Origin: Myxococcus sp046520405
GTDB lineage: Bacteria > Myxococcota > Myxococcia > Myxococcales > Myxococcaceae
Length of the DNA: 64,000 nt
Assembly (NCBI GenBank): GCA_046520405.1
Contig: JBKGHI010000002.1
Span: forward strand, 62,001-126,000
Reading direction: 5' to 3'
Part shown: positions 28,306-36,162 of the stretch, one piece after another
Position numbering within the stretch: position 1 is the first letter of the stretch
Layout: the number at the start of each line of letters is the position of its first letter
Translations under genes and position numbers: made by a program
Notes under the pieces: model-generated
What the model was told of the DNA's origin: nothing
What the model saw: the letters and a program-made list of their open reading frames with translations, nothing else
Databases searched by the model: none

Positions 28306-29745
28306 ATGCGCGTGCCCGAGCCGATTCCCGGCGGACAGTTCTCTCCAGAGGTCAAGGCGCTGCACGGCGCGCTGTCTCCCGCCGCCGCCGCGTTTCTCGA
28401 GTACGCCGAGCGCGTCCCGGAGGTCTTCTCGCGCCACAAGTTCCAGGCGTACGAGGCTTCGCCGCTCATCCCCTATGAGCTGCACGCGTGGCCCACCTTC
28501 GTCGGAGGCGCGGTCGCTCGGCAGATGCGGGAGGTCGCCCCGGCGCTGTGCCGTCTCATCAAGCGCGCGCCCCGGCGCCTGCTGGGCGATGCTGGCCGCG
28601 CGGCGGAGTTCTACGGAGTCTCACGGGCACGCGCCGATGCGGCGTTCGACGCCCTGGCGCGCACGGACGATGCCCGGGGGGGCATTGGCCGCGGTGACTT
28701 CATCCATGACGGCACCACGTTCAAGTGCGTCGAGTTCAACCTGACCGCGGGCGTGGGGGGCTGGGAGACCGCCATCCACGTGCAGCAGGTACTGGCGCAG
28801 CCCGCGATGCAGCGCTTCGCCGTGGAGCAGCGCTTGCGCGTCCGTCAGCCGCGAACGTTGCGCGACTTCTTCGCCAACATCGTGGACACCGTGCGCCGTG
28901 ACACGGACTGGGAAGGGGAGTGCAACATCGCCATCCTCTTCACCCCGAGCATCCTGCCGGCGGGCCCCGCGGCGGAGCAGGCGTCCCGGTTCTTTACCGC
29001 CCAGCTCCAGGAGATCCTCCAGCCCGAGGGTGCGCGAGGCGAGGTCGTCATGGCGACGTATGGCGCGGTGGAGGCTGGCGCCGACCACCGCCTCACGCTT
29101 CGGGGCAAGCGGCTGCACGCCGTCGTGGAATATGACGCGAGAGACCGGCTGGCGATGGCGGGCGCGGCCTATGCCGAGCAGGCTCAGGCCGCGTTCTCGG
29201 CCCGCGCGGTCAGCCTCTTCAACGGCCCGGCGCAGGACGTGCTCGACGACAAGCGCAACCTGGCGCTGCTGTGGGAGCACGTGGCGTCTCCCGCGTTGTC
29301 CGAGGCGGAGCGGGAGGTGGTTCGCCAGAACGTGCCCTGGTCGTTCCGGGTGGAGCGGGCGCACGTCGAGCGCGACGGGACGCGATCCTTCATCCCGGAC
29401 CTGCTGGCCTCGCAGCGGGAGTCCTGGGTCCTCAAGCCGGGCCGGGACTACGGCGGCGAGTCGGTGCTGCTGGGCGCGTCCACGCCCGCCGCGGAGTGGG
29501 ACACGGCGGTGCGCAAGGCGCTCGATGCCGGCGGCTGGGTGGTGCAGGAGCGCGTGCACCCGACGTCTTTCCACACCCTGGGGCCGGATGGCACGGTGGT
29601 GCCGCACAGCCTGGTCTGGGGCCTCTTCGTCCTGGGAGAGACCTACGGCGGGCACTTCCTCCGCCAGGGCCCCATGCAGCGAGGCACTGGCGTGGTGAAT
29701 GTCGCGCAGGGCGCCATGGTGGGCGCCCTCATCGAACTGGAGTGA
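28306..29745 (+). CDS. circularly permuted ATP-grasp protein (glutathionylspermidine-synthase-like), copy 1
   Basis: 479 aa, similar to circularly permuted ATP-grasp ligases. A VEFNLTAGVGGWET segment lies near 140-155 and an ATP-binding lysine/glycine loop, WVLKPGRDYGGES, near 375; acidic metal-binding candidates follow in GGWVVQERV. Such enzymes form amide bonds through acyl-phosphates. ATG 28306 is chosen because AAGGAG at 28291-28296 lies 9 nt upstream; an ATG/TTG at 28288/28285 would overlap that ribosome site. It is probably cotranscribed with the LanB-like gene and converges with the JmjC gene (15 nt between stops). A clear paralogue is encoded at 42075-43514 on the opposite strand. Confidence 0.85.
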   Translation: MRVPEPIPGGQFSPEVKALHGALSPAAAAFLEYAERVPEVFSRHKFQAYEASPLIPYELHAWPTFVGGAVARQMREVAPALCRLIKRAPRRLLGDAGRAAEFYGVSRARADAAFDALARTDDARGGIGRGDFIHDGTTFKCVEFNLTAGVGGWETAIHVQQVLAQPAMQRFAVEQRLRVRQPRTLRDFFANIVDTVRRDTDWEGECNIAILFTPSILPAGPAAEQASRFFTAQLQEILQPEGARGEVVMATYGAVEAGADHRLTLRGKRLHAVVEYDARDRLAMAGAAYAEQAQAAFSARAVSLFNGPAQDVLDDKRNLALLWEHVASPALSEAEREVVRQNVPWSFRVERAHVERDGTRSFIPDLLASQRESWVLKPGRDYGGESVLLGASTPAAEWDTAVRKALDAGGWVVQERVHPTSFHTLGPDGTVVPHSLVWGLFVLGETYGGHFLRQGPMQRGTGVVNVAQGAMVGALIELE

Positions 29746-29760
29746 AGCTTTCGGGCCGCG

Positions 29761-30627
29761 TTACTGCTCGCGGTATTCGCGGCCCAGCTTCTGCTGCTTT
29801 CGGATGCGGCCCGCCGCGCTCAGCGCGATGGAGGGGATGAGCTTCGGGCCCAGCTTGGCCAGCATCGACCAGGTCCACCACCAGTAGTTGGTGGCGATGG
29901 CGTCCTCCACCGTGTACACGCGGTGCCACCAGCCGTAGGGCAGGTAGAGAATCTCGCCGGCCTCCAGGATGAAGTCGTAGTCCGGAGTGAGACCGCCGGG
30001 GAGCTGCTCCGCCTTGCCGCCGTGAGGCGTCAGGTCATGGGCGCTCACGACGGACCACGGGTGGCTGAGCTTCGCCGGGCTCAGCTCCTTGTCCCGCTTG
30101 GGGGAGTAGAGCTGCCACTGCTTGCGGCCCACCATGACGGCGTGCAGGTTGTGCGCGCGGTCCAGGTGGAGCTGGGTGAAGGTGCCGCGCGGGCCCATGA
30201 AGAAGAGCTGCTCGGTGAGCTTGCGCTGGACGGCGTACTCGTCGAAGCGGACGTCCTTGTGCAGCTCCGGCAGGGTGCGGAACAAGTCGTTGCCGATGAG
30301 GTAGCCCGGCGTCTCGCCGCCCTTCGCCTTCAGCGTGTCGACGTACTCCTGCATGCTCATCTTCCGCACGCGGCCCACGCGCTCCACGCCGCCCGTGTCC
30401 TTGGCGTTGTACTGCAGCCACTCCACGGGGACGCTCACGTCGCGGTACTTCGTGGCGAAGTAGTCGAAGGTCCACCGCTCCGCGGCGGGCCAGCCCTTCA
30501 TGGCGTCGGTGAGGATGACGGGCTTGTTGTTGGCTTCGATGCGCTCATAGAAGGCGCGGCTGTTGTCGAGCGGCATGCGCTCGGGAACCAGCGGCTCGGC
30601 GACCTTCTGGGCGGTGGCGGTGCTCAT
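29761..30627 (-). CDS. JmjC/cupin_8-type Fe(II)/2-oxoglutarate oxygenase
   Basis: 288 aa, the fold of asparaginyl-hydroxylase-like cupins. A THxD-type metal site is visible as QLHLDRAHNLHA near 156, with the distal His in PYGWWHRVYT near 232; a GRKQWQLYSP segment between them is typical of JmjC/FIH relatives. PVILTDAMKGWPA at the N-terminus is the characteristic start of cupin_8 proteins. ATG 30627 has GGGAGAG just upstream; an extended frame to 30744 overlaps the preceding gene and is rejected. Last gene of the long minus-strand operon. A likely role is hydroxylation of a side chain on the peptide product, on the carrier or after release; the substrate is unknown. Confidence 0.9.
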   Translation of the reverse strand: MSTATAQKVAEPLVPERMPLDNSRAFYERIEANNKPVILTDAMKGWPAAERWTFDYFATKYRDVSVPVEWLQYNAKDTGGVERVGRVRKMSMQEYVDTLKAKGGETPGYLIGNDLFRTLPELHKDVRFDEYAVQRKLTEQLFFMGPRGTFTQLHLDRAHNLHAVMVGRKQWQLYSPKRDKELSPAKLSHPWSVVSAHDLTPHGGKAEQLPGGLTPDYDFILEAGEILYLPYGWWHRVYTVEDAIATNYWWWTWSMLAKLGPKLIPSIALSAAGRIRKQQKLGREYREQ

Positions 30628-30649
30628 GGCAGCTCTCCCGGGTGGTGCG

Positions 30650-30973
30650 TCAGGCCGCGCTCTCGGATTGGCCCTGGGCCTTCTGGAGGCGCTCGAAGTT
30701 GTTGTCGATGCCGTGGCGCACGTCCGCCAGCATGTGGATTTCAAACTCCTGGTACGGGAATGACGGCCAGGCGCGCAGGAGCGTCAGCAGCGACTCGTGC
30801 GAGTCGGCGTTGAGGATACAGAGGCCCATCTTCGGGAGGACGTAGTAGGCACAGTCGAAGGTGCCGTCCTGGAGGCGGGCGCCCACCCAGTCACGGACGG
30901 CGCGGTTGAGGGCGATGGGGTCCTGGGGCTGGGCGCCCGAGGTGCGGTCCTTGACGTAGACGAGGTACTTCAT
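30650..30973 (-). CDS. small YciI/muconolactone-isomerase-like dimeric alpha-beta barrel protein
   Basis: 107 aa starting MKYLVYVKDRT, with AYYVLPKMGLCILNADSHESLLTLLRAWP and FEIHMLADV; this beta-alpha-beta-beta-alpha-beta rhythm is that of ferredoxin-like dimeric alpha-beta barrel proteins (muconolactone isomerase/YciI type). Many in antibiotic clusters are cyclases, isomerases or monooxygenases, but no decisive catalytic residue stands out. AAAGGAG lies 8 nt before the ATG. It is 22 nt upstream of the JmjC gene and 25 nt downstream of the thioesterase, so clearly in the same operon. Confidence 0.8.
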   Translation of the reverse strand: MKYLVYVKDRTSGAQPQDPIALNRAVRDWVGARLQDGTFDCAYYVLPKMGLCILNADSHESLLTLLRAWPSFPYQEFEIHMLADVRHGIDNNFERLQKAQGQSESAA

Positions 30974-30998
30974 GGGGAGACTCCTTTGAAAAGTGGGG

Positions 30999-31751
30999 TC
31001 AGCGAGTCGAAGCGGGCCGCAGCCTGGTGAGGCTCCGGCGGATGTTCTGCAGCAGGCCGCGCGGCGTCTGTCGCAGGAAGAAGTGGTCCCCCAGGAACGT
31101 CTGGGAGGCGAAGGGACCGGAGGTGAGCTGGCGCCACGCCTCCGTCGCGTCGTCGGGCACGTAGTCGTCGAAGCCGCGGAAGGCGGAGAGCGGGCACTCC
31201 AGGACGAGGCCCGGCTTCCACGTGTAGCCCTCGCACACGGCGGTGTCCGCCAGCATGGTGGCGCGCATCAACGTCAGCAGCTCTTCCGCCATCTCGCCGG
31301 ACACGGCGCGCGACTCACCCAGGCGCCGGGCCTCCGACGCGTCGATGTCATGGGTGGAGGTGGCCGGCGTGTGGACCTGGAGCGTGTGCGGCGCCCGGTA
31401 GCTGGCGACGAAGAGGTGCAGGGGCGCGGGGAGGCCGCGCTCACGCAGCGCGCGCGTCAGCTCGTACGCGAGCAGCGCCCCCATGCTGTGGCCGAAGAGG
31501 GCGAAGGGCTTGTCCGCGTGCTTCGCCACCACCTCGACCAAGGGCGCGATGACGTCCGGCATCGCGCGCAGCGGGGCTTCGCGCAGCCGGTTCTCCCGGC
31601 CGGGGAGCTGGACGGGGCACACCTCGATGTCCTGCCCCAGCTCCGCCTGCCAGGTGCGGAACAGCGAGGCGCTGCCACCCGCGTGGGGCAGACAGAACAG
31701 CCGCGCCCAGGCGCCCGGCGGCGGGGCGTGGAAGGCCAACCACTCCGTCAT
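30999..31751 (-). CDS. type II thioesterase
   Basis: Alpha/beta hydrolase of 250 aa of the external NRPS/PKS editing type. It shows FCLPHAGGSAS near residue 18-30, the nucleophile GHSMG near 86 and a C-terminal GDHFF with the catalytic His near 222. It removes wrongly loaded or stalled acyl groups from carrier proteins. Its ATG overlaps the stop of the glycosyltransferase gene by 4 nt (ATGA), showing translational coupling. Its presence ties this operon to the assembly line. Confidence 0.95.
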   Translation of the reverse strand: MTEWLAFHAPPPGAWARLFCLPHAGGSASLFRTWQAELGQDIEVCPVQLPGRENRLREAPLRAMPDVIAPLVEVVAKHADKPFALFGHSMGALLAYELTRALRERGLPAPLHLFVASYRAPHTLQVHTPATSTHDIDASEARRLGESRAVSGEMAEELLTLMRATMLADTAVCEGYTWKPGLVLECPLSAFRGFDDYVPDDATEAWRQLTSGPFASQTFLGDHFFLRQTPRGLLQNIRRSLTRLRPASTR

Positions 31752-33025
31752 GACCGCACCTCACGTCCGTTGCCGCCGACGAGCTTCTGGTACACGGCCA
31801 GGTTGGCGGCCACCATGCGCGGCAGGCTGAACAGCTCCACCACGCGCTGCTGTCCGGCCTGTCCCATGCGCCGGGCTCGCTCCCGGTCTTCCAGTACATA
31901 GAGCTGTGCGGCGGCGAGCGCCTCGACGTCCACTTCGCGCGGGCCTCCCGGCGCGCCGGGGAGGACGGGGACGAGCAGGCCCGTCTTCTCGTGGTCCACG
32001 ATTTCCGAAGGGCCTCCGGAGCGGGTCGCCACCAGCGGGAGGCCGGAGGCCATGGCTTCGATGGCCGTGTAGCCGAAGGGCTCGTACAGGGACGGCACCA
32101 GCGCCACGTCCGCGATGCGATGCAGGAGCCCGAGCTGCTGGCGTGGCAGCTTGCCGAGCAGCTTGATGCGGTGGCGCAGGTGCGCGTAGCGCTGGGCCAG
32201 GTCCTGGACCATCTGCGTGGACTCGCGCGAGTCCGTGCCACCGGCCAGGAGGAAGCGCACGTTCGGACGCTTCGCGAGCACGCGCTCGGCGGCGGCGAAG
32301 ATGGCGCTGATGCCCTTCATCGGGTGGAGCCGGCCCGTGTAGAGGACGACCGGGTCCTCCGGAGTAGCCACCGTGGCGCGCAGCCGGGCGTAGTCCTCCG
32401 GAGAATGCGAGGGCTGGAGGAAGGGCCCCGCGTCCATGCCGCAGTGGATGGTGTGCAGCAGCGCGCCCGGCATGCCGTAGGTCTCCCGGATGAGCTCGCT
32501 CATGGAGTCACTCACCGAGATGACGTGCTGCGACCCGTCGTAGAAGCTGCGCTCCTCTTCCAGAATCTCCGGGTCGGGCGTCTGGCCCCACCAGCGCTCC
32601 GCGGGCTCGGAGATGTAGTGGCTGGTCCCCAGCACGGGCACCCCGGCCTCCTGGGCCAGCGCCCGGGCGGCGCGGTGGGTGTGCCACTGGTGGAAGTGGA
32701 TGAGGTCGGGCTTCTCCTCGCGGATGAGCTCGCGGCCGCGGTGAATCAGGTCGTCGTTGAAGACGCGGATGCCGCCGACCAGGGAGAGCTTCCCCGCCTG
32801 GGAGAGGCTGCCCTGACTGGGCGGCATCATGTGCACGGTGAGGTTGGGCTCGCGGAGCACCGCGGGCTCGCCGGGCGTGTACGCCAGGACGGTGACCTTG
32901 CACCCGCCGCGAGCCAGCCCGCGGGCCAGCTCGTAGACGTAGGTGCCCACACCGCCGGCCACGTTCGGGGTGTACTCCATGGCCAGGAGGAGCGCCTTCA
33001 GGGGTGGAGATTTGGGAGGTGCCAT
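31748..33025 (-). CDS. GT4-family (GT-B) glycosyltransferase
   Basis: Soluble retaining glycosyltransferase of 425 aa. The N-terminal domain has NVAGGVGTYVYELARGL (acceptor-side glycine loop) and HFHQWHTH; the C-terminal domain has VLYTGRLHPMKG and the E-x7-E donor motif in SLYEPFGYTAIEAMASGLP near 325. It uses a nucleotide sugar. The position between PKS-D and the thioesterase gene, with a stop/start overlap to the latter, suggests it glycosylates the product of this cluster or a self-protected precursor. The sugar cannot be predicted and no sugar-nucleotide genes lie in the window. Confidence 0.92.
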   Translation of the reverse strand: MAPPKSPPLKALLLAMEYTPNVAGGVGTYVYELARGLARGGCKVTVLAYTPGEPAVLREPNLTVHMMPPSQGSLSQAGKLSLVGGIRVFNDDLIHRGRELIREEKPDLIHFHQWHTHRAARALAQEAGVPVLGTSHYISEPAERWWGQTPDPEILEEERSFYDGSQHVISVSDSMSELIRETYGMPGALLHTIHCGMDAGPFLQPSHSPEDYARLRATVATPEDPVVLYTGRLHPMKGISAIFAAAERVLAKRPNVRFLLAGGTDSRESTQMVQDLAQRYAHLRHRIKLLGKLPRQQLGLLHRIADVALVPSLYEPFGYTAIEAMASGLPLVATRSGGPSEIVDHEKTGLLVPVLPGAPGGPREVDVEALAAAQLYVLEDRERARRMGQAGQQRVVELFSLPRMVAANLAVYQKLVGGNGREVRS

Positions 33026-33058
33026 GGGCTGTGTCTCGAAAGGGGTGTGGACGCGCGG

Positions 33059-35296
33059 CTAACGGCTGGCCGCGCCCTCCTTGGCGGTGAGCTCCGCCAG
33101 CATCCGCAGCAGGGCCTCCACCTCCGGGTCTTCATGGCCGGGGCGCTTGCGCTGCTCGGCCACCAGGGCCGCCAGCCTTGCCACCGTCGGCGCCTCGAAC
33201 AGCGACTGCAGCGGCACCGTGAAACCAAAGGTGTCCCGCAGCCGTCCCACCACCGTGGTGGCCAGCAGGGAGTGCCCACCCAGCGCGAAGAAGTCGTCGT
33301 GGAGGCCCACCGGCCGCACGCCCAGGACGTCTTCCCAGATGCGCGCCACCACCTGCTGGTCCTCCGTCTCGGGGGCCACGTACGCCACCGCCAGGGCGGG
33401 ACGTGAGTAGCCCGCGGCCGGCGCCGCGTCGGGCTCGCGTGCTTCGGGAGCGCGCTCCGCGGAGGGCGCGGCGGTCAGGGCACGGTGCCCGTCGGGGGAG
33501 ACCCAGTAGCGCTTGCGCTCGAAGGGGTAGGTGGGCAGCCCGACGCGAAGGCGCTGCTCCTCGCCGCGGAAGGCCTCCCAGTCCACGTCCACGCCGGCCA
33601 GCCAGAGCTGCCCCAGCGCGCCGAGCAGCACGGCCGGGTCCGCCTGCTTCGTGTCCGGGTGGCGCAGCGACGTCACCGTGGTGGGCGGCTGCCGGAGCGC
33701 GCCTGGCTGGGACGCGAAGGTCGTCAGCGTCCGGCCGGGGCCGACCTCCAGCAACACCTGCGCGGGCTGCAGCTGCGAAAGGCCCGCGGCGAAGCGGACC
33801 GGCTGACGCAGGTGGCGGGCCCAGTAGCCAGGGTCCTTCGCCTCGGCCGCCGTCACCCACGTGCCGGTGACGTTGGAGAGGAAGGGGATTTGCGGCGCGG
33901 ACAGCTTCATCCGCTTCAGGCGCTCGGTGAAGGGCGCGACGATGGGCTCCATCATCGCGGAGTGGAACGCGTGCGAGGTGTGCAGGCGGCGCGACTGGAC
34001 GCCTCGCGCGTCGAGCCGTGCCTTCAGCGCGTCCACGGCGTCTTCGGGCCCGGCGACCACCGTCATCGACGGCGCGTTCACCGCGGCCACGGAGAGCCGG
34101 GCATCCAGCGACGACACCAGCTCCGCCTCCGGCAGCGGGACGGCGAGCATGGCCCCTGGCGGCAGCTCCTGCATGAGCTGGCCCCGCGTGGCCACCAGCG
34201 CCAGCGCGTCCGGCAGGGTGAAGACGCCCGCGAGGCACGCGGCCACGTACTCGCCGATGCTGTGGCCAATCATGGCCTCGGGCTTCACGCCCCAGGACAT
34301 CCACAGGCGCGCCAGCGCGTACTCGATGGAGAAGAGCGCCGGCTGGGCCAGCCGCGTCTGCTGCAACTGGCGCTGGGCCTCCTCGGCGCGCGGGGCGGTG
34401 GGGAAGAGGAGCTCGCGCAGGTCCTGCTTCAGGTGCGGGATGAGCCGGGTGGCGCAGTCATCCACGTCCGCGCGGAAGGTGCGCTCGCTCTCGTAGAGCC
34501 CCTGCGCCATCCCCGCGTACTGCGAGCCCTGGCCGGGGAACATGAACACCGTGGGGCGGCCCGTGCGCTCCTCGGCGGCGGAGAGCTGCCGCGCGACGTC
34601 ACCCAGGGCGGCCAGCGCGTCCTCACGCCCCTGAACGACGATGGCGCGGCGGTGTGGATGCCGGCGCCGGCCCACCTGGAGCGTGTACGCCACGTCCGAG
34701 GCCTCCAGTCCCTTGTTGGCGCGAAGGTGCTCCTCCAGCCGGGTCGCCTGCGCGGCCAGCGCCGTGGGCGTGCGCGCCGACAGGAGCAGGAGCTGGTGCG
34801 CGCGCGCGGACTTCACGGGCGCGTGGGCGGGCGGCTCCTCCAGGATGACGTGGGCGTTGGTTCCACCCATGCCGAAGCTGCTCACGCCGGCGCGGCGAGG
34901 ATCGCGGGCAGGGGCCTTCCACTCACGAAGCTTCGTGTTGACGTAGAAGGGGCTCGCGTCCCAGGGGATGTTGGGGTTCGGCGTCTCGAAGTTGAGGCTG
35001 GGCGGCAGCTTGCGGTGCTTGAGCGCCAGCGCCGTCTTGATGAGGCCGGCCACGCCCGCCGCCGCGTCCAGGTGGCCCACGTTGGGCTTGATGGAGCCCA
35101 GGGCGCAGGTGCGCGGTCCCGCCGCCTCGTCACCGAAGGCGCGGATGAGGGCCTGGACTTCAATGGGGTCACCCAGCGCCGTGCCAGTGCCGTGCGCCTC
35201 CACGTAGCCGATGCTCCCGGCGGAGACGCCCGCGCTGCCCAGGGCCTCGGAGATGACGGCGGCCTGGCCCTCGACGCCGGGCGCGGTGTAGCCCAC
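33059..35296 (-). CDS. PKS-D, C-terminal segment (rest of KS, AT, ACP) after frameshift
   Basis: 745-aa reading segment continuing PKS-D in a different frame. It starts inside the KS just after NNDG and contains both KS His motifs (EAHGTGT, NVGHLD), a linker, an AT with FPGQGSQ, GHSIG and SHAFHS (malonyl-CoA type), and an ACP with LGGHS, then a hydrophilic tail. There is no KR. Joined to the upstream segment it gives a KS-AT-ACP protein of about 1,025 aa, close to PKS-C in length and order. The GTG at 35296 is only the first possible start in this frame, not a real one. The downstream glycosyltransferase gene begins after 33 nt. Confidence 0.9.
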   Translation of the reverse strand: MGYTAPGVEGQAAVISEALGSAGVSAGSIGYVEAHGTGTALGDPIEVQALIRAFGDEAAGPRTCALGSIKPNVGHLDAAAGVAGLIKTALALKHRKLPPSLNFETPNPNIPWDASPFYVNTKLREWKAPARDPRRAGVSSFGMGGTNAHVILEEPPAHAPVKSARAHQLLLLSARTPTALAAQATRLEEHLRANKGLEASDVAYTLQVGRRRHPHRRAIVVQGREDALAALGDVARQLSAAEERTGRPTVFMFPGQGSQYAGMAQGLYESERTFRADVDDCATRLIPHLKQDLRELLFPTAPRAEEAQRQLQQTRLAQPALFSIEYALARLWMSWGVKPEAMIGHSIGEYVAACLAGVFTLPDALALVATRGQLMQELPPGAMLAVPLPEAELVSSLDARLSVAAVNAPSMTVVAGPEDAVDALKARLDARGVQSRRLHTSHAFHSAMMEPIVAPFTERLKRMKLSAPQIPFLSNVTGTWVTAAEAKDPGYWARHLRQPVRFAAGLSQLQPAQVLLEVGPGRTLTTFASQPGALRQPPTTVTSLRHPDTKQADPAVLLGALGQLWLAGVDVDWEAFRGEEQRLRVGLPTYPFERKRYWVSPDGHRALTAAPSAERAPEAREPDAAPAAGYSRPALAVAYVAPETEDQQVVARIWEDVLGVRPVGLHDDFFALGGHSLLATTVVGRLRDTFGFTVPLQSLFEAPTVARLAALVAEQRKRPGHEDPEVEALLRMLAELTAKEGAASR

Positions 35297-36138
35297 GCGC
35301 GCGCGCCGTCGTTGTTCACCGCGGAGCCCTTGATGACCGCGTAGATGGGACTGCCATCCGCCAGCGCGTCCTCCAGGCGTCGCAGCGCCACCACGCCCGC
35401 GCCGCTGCCGAAGACGATGCCCTTCGCCTGGGCATCGAAGGGGCGGCAGTGCCCGTCCGGCGACAGGATGCCGCCGTCCACGTAGCGGTAGCCGCCCTGA
35501 ATCTGGAGGTTGATGGACACGCCGCCCGCGAGCGCCAGGTCACATTCCTGGTTGAGCAGGCTCTGGCAGGCGACGTGGACCGCGACGAGCGACGTGGAGC
35601 ACGCGCTCTCCACGTTGAAGCTGGGGCCGCGCAGGTCCAGCTTGTACGCGGCCCGCGTGGTGAGGAAGCTGCCCGCGTTGCCCAGGTTGAGCTGGAGCGG
35701 GTCCGCCGAGCGCATCAGCTCCGCGTTGCCCATCAGGTTGAGCAGCAGGTACGTGCTCAGGGCCTGGCCGCCGAAGACGCCCACCAGCAGCTCGGCGGGT
35801 GGGGCGCCGTAGCCCGCGTCCTCCAGCGCCTCCAGCGCGCACTCCAGGAAGAGGCGCTGCTGCGGGTCCATCACCTCCGCCTCGCGCGGGGTGTAGCCGA
35901 AGAAGGCCGCGTCGAAGCCCGCCACGTCCTCCAGCCGCGAGGCCACCTTCACGAAGTGCGGGTCCTTCAGCACCTCTGGGGGCAGCCCTGCCTTCAGCAC
36001 CGCTTCATCCGAAAGCGGCTCGATGGACTCCACGCCGTCGCACAGGTTGCGCCACAGCTCTTCCAAGCTGCGCGCACCCGGGAAGCGCCCGGCCATGCCG
36101 GTGATTGCGATCTCCATGCCCGTGTTGCTGTCCGCCAC
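34882..36138 (-). CDS. PKS-D, N-terminal segment (first part of KS) before frameshift
   Basis: 418-aa reading segment starting at GTG 36138 behind a strong GGGGGAGGA site, with the normal PKS N-terminus MADSNTGMEIAITGMAG. It encodes the KS up to NNDG, including the active Cys in SACSTSLVAV. After about position 35300 the frame is wrong and the last 140 or so residues are an Ala/Arg/Pro-rich shadow of the KS. As sequenced this yields a dead KS; if a base is restored it joins the segment at 33059-35296. It is 24 nt downstream of PKS-E. Confidence 0.88.
   Translation of the reverse strand: MADSNTGMEIAITGMAGRFPGARSLEELWRNLCDGVESIEPLSDEAVLKAGLPPEVLKDPHFVKVASRLEDVAGFDAAFFGYTPREAEVMDPQQRLFLECALEALEDAGYGAPPAELLVGVFGGQALSTYLLLNLMGNAELMRSADPLQLNLGNAGSFLTTRAAYKLDLRGPSFNVESACSTSLVAVHVACQSLLNQECDLALAGGVSINLQIQGGYRYVDGGILSPDGHCRPFDAQAKGIVFGSGAGVVALRRLEDALADGSPIYAVIKGSAVNNDGARAWATPRPASRARPPSSPRPWAARASPPGASATWRRTALARRWVTPLKSRPSSAPSVTRRRDRAPAPWAPSSPTWATWTRRRAWPASSRRRWRSSTASCRPASTSRRRTPTSPGTRAPSTSTRSFVSGRPLPAILAAPA
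35297..35304 (-). other. frameshift site in PKS-D
   Basis: In an alternating GC tract (minus-strand reading GGCGCGCGCGTGG) the KS frame moves from the 36138 frame to the 35296 frame. One missing base, or two extra, would restore NNDG...VGYTAPG as in the other KSs here. The tract is prone to sequencing and slippage errors. Confidence 0.8.
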
Positions 36139-36162
36139 GCTCGTTCCTCCCCCTCTTCGGGC

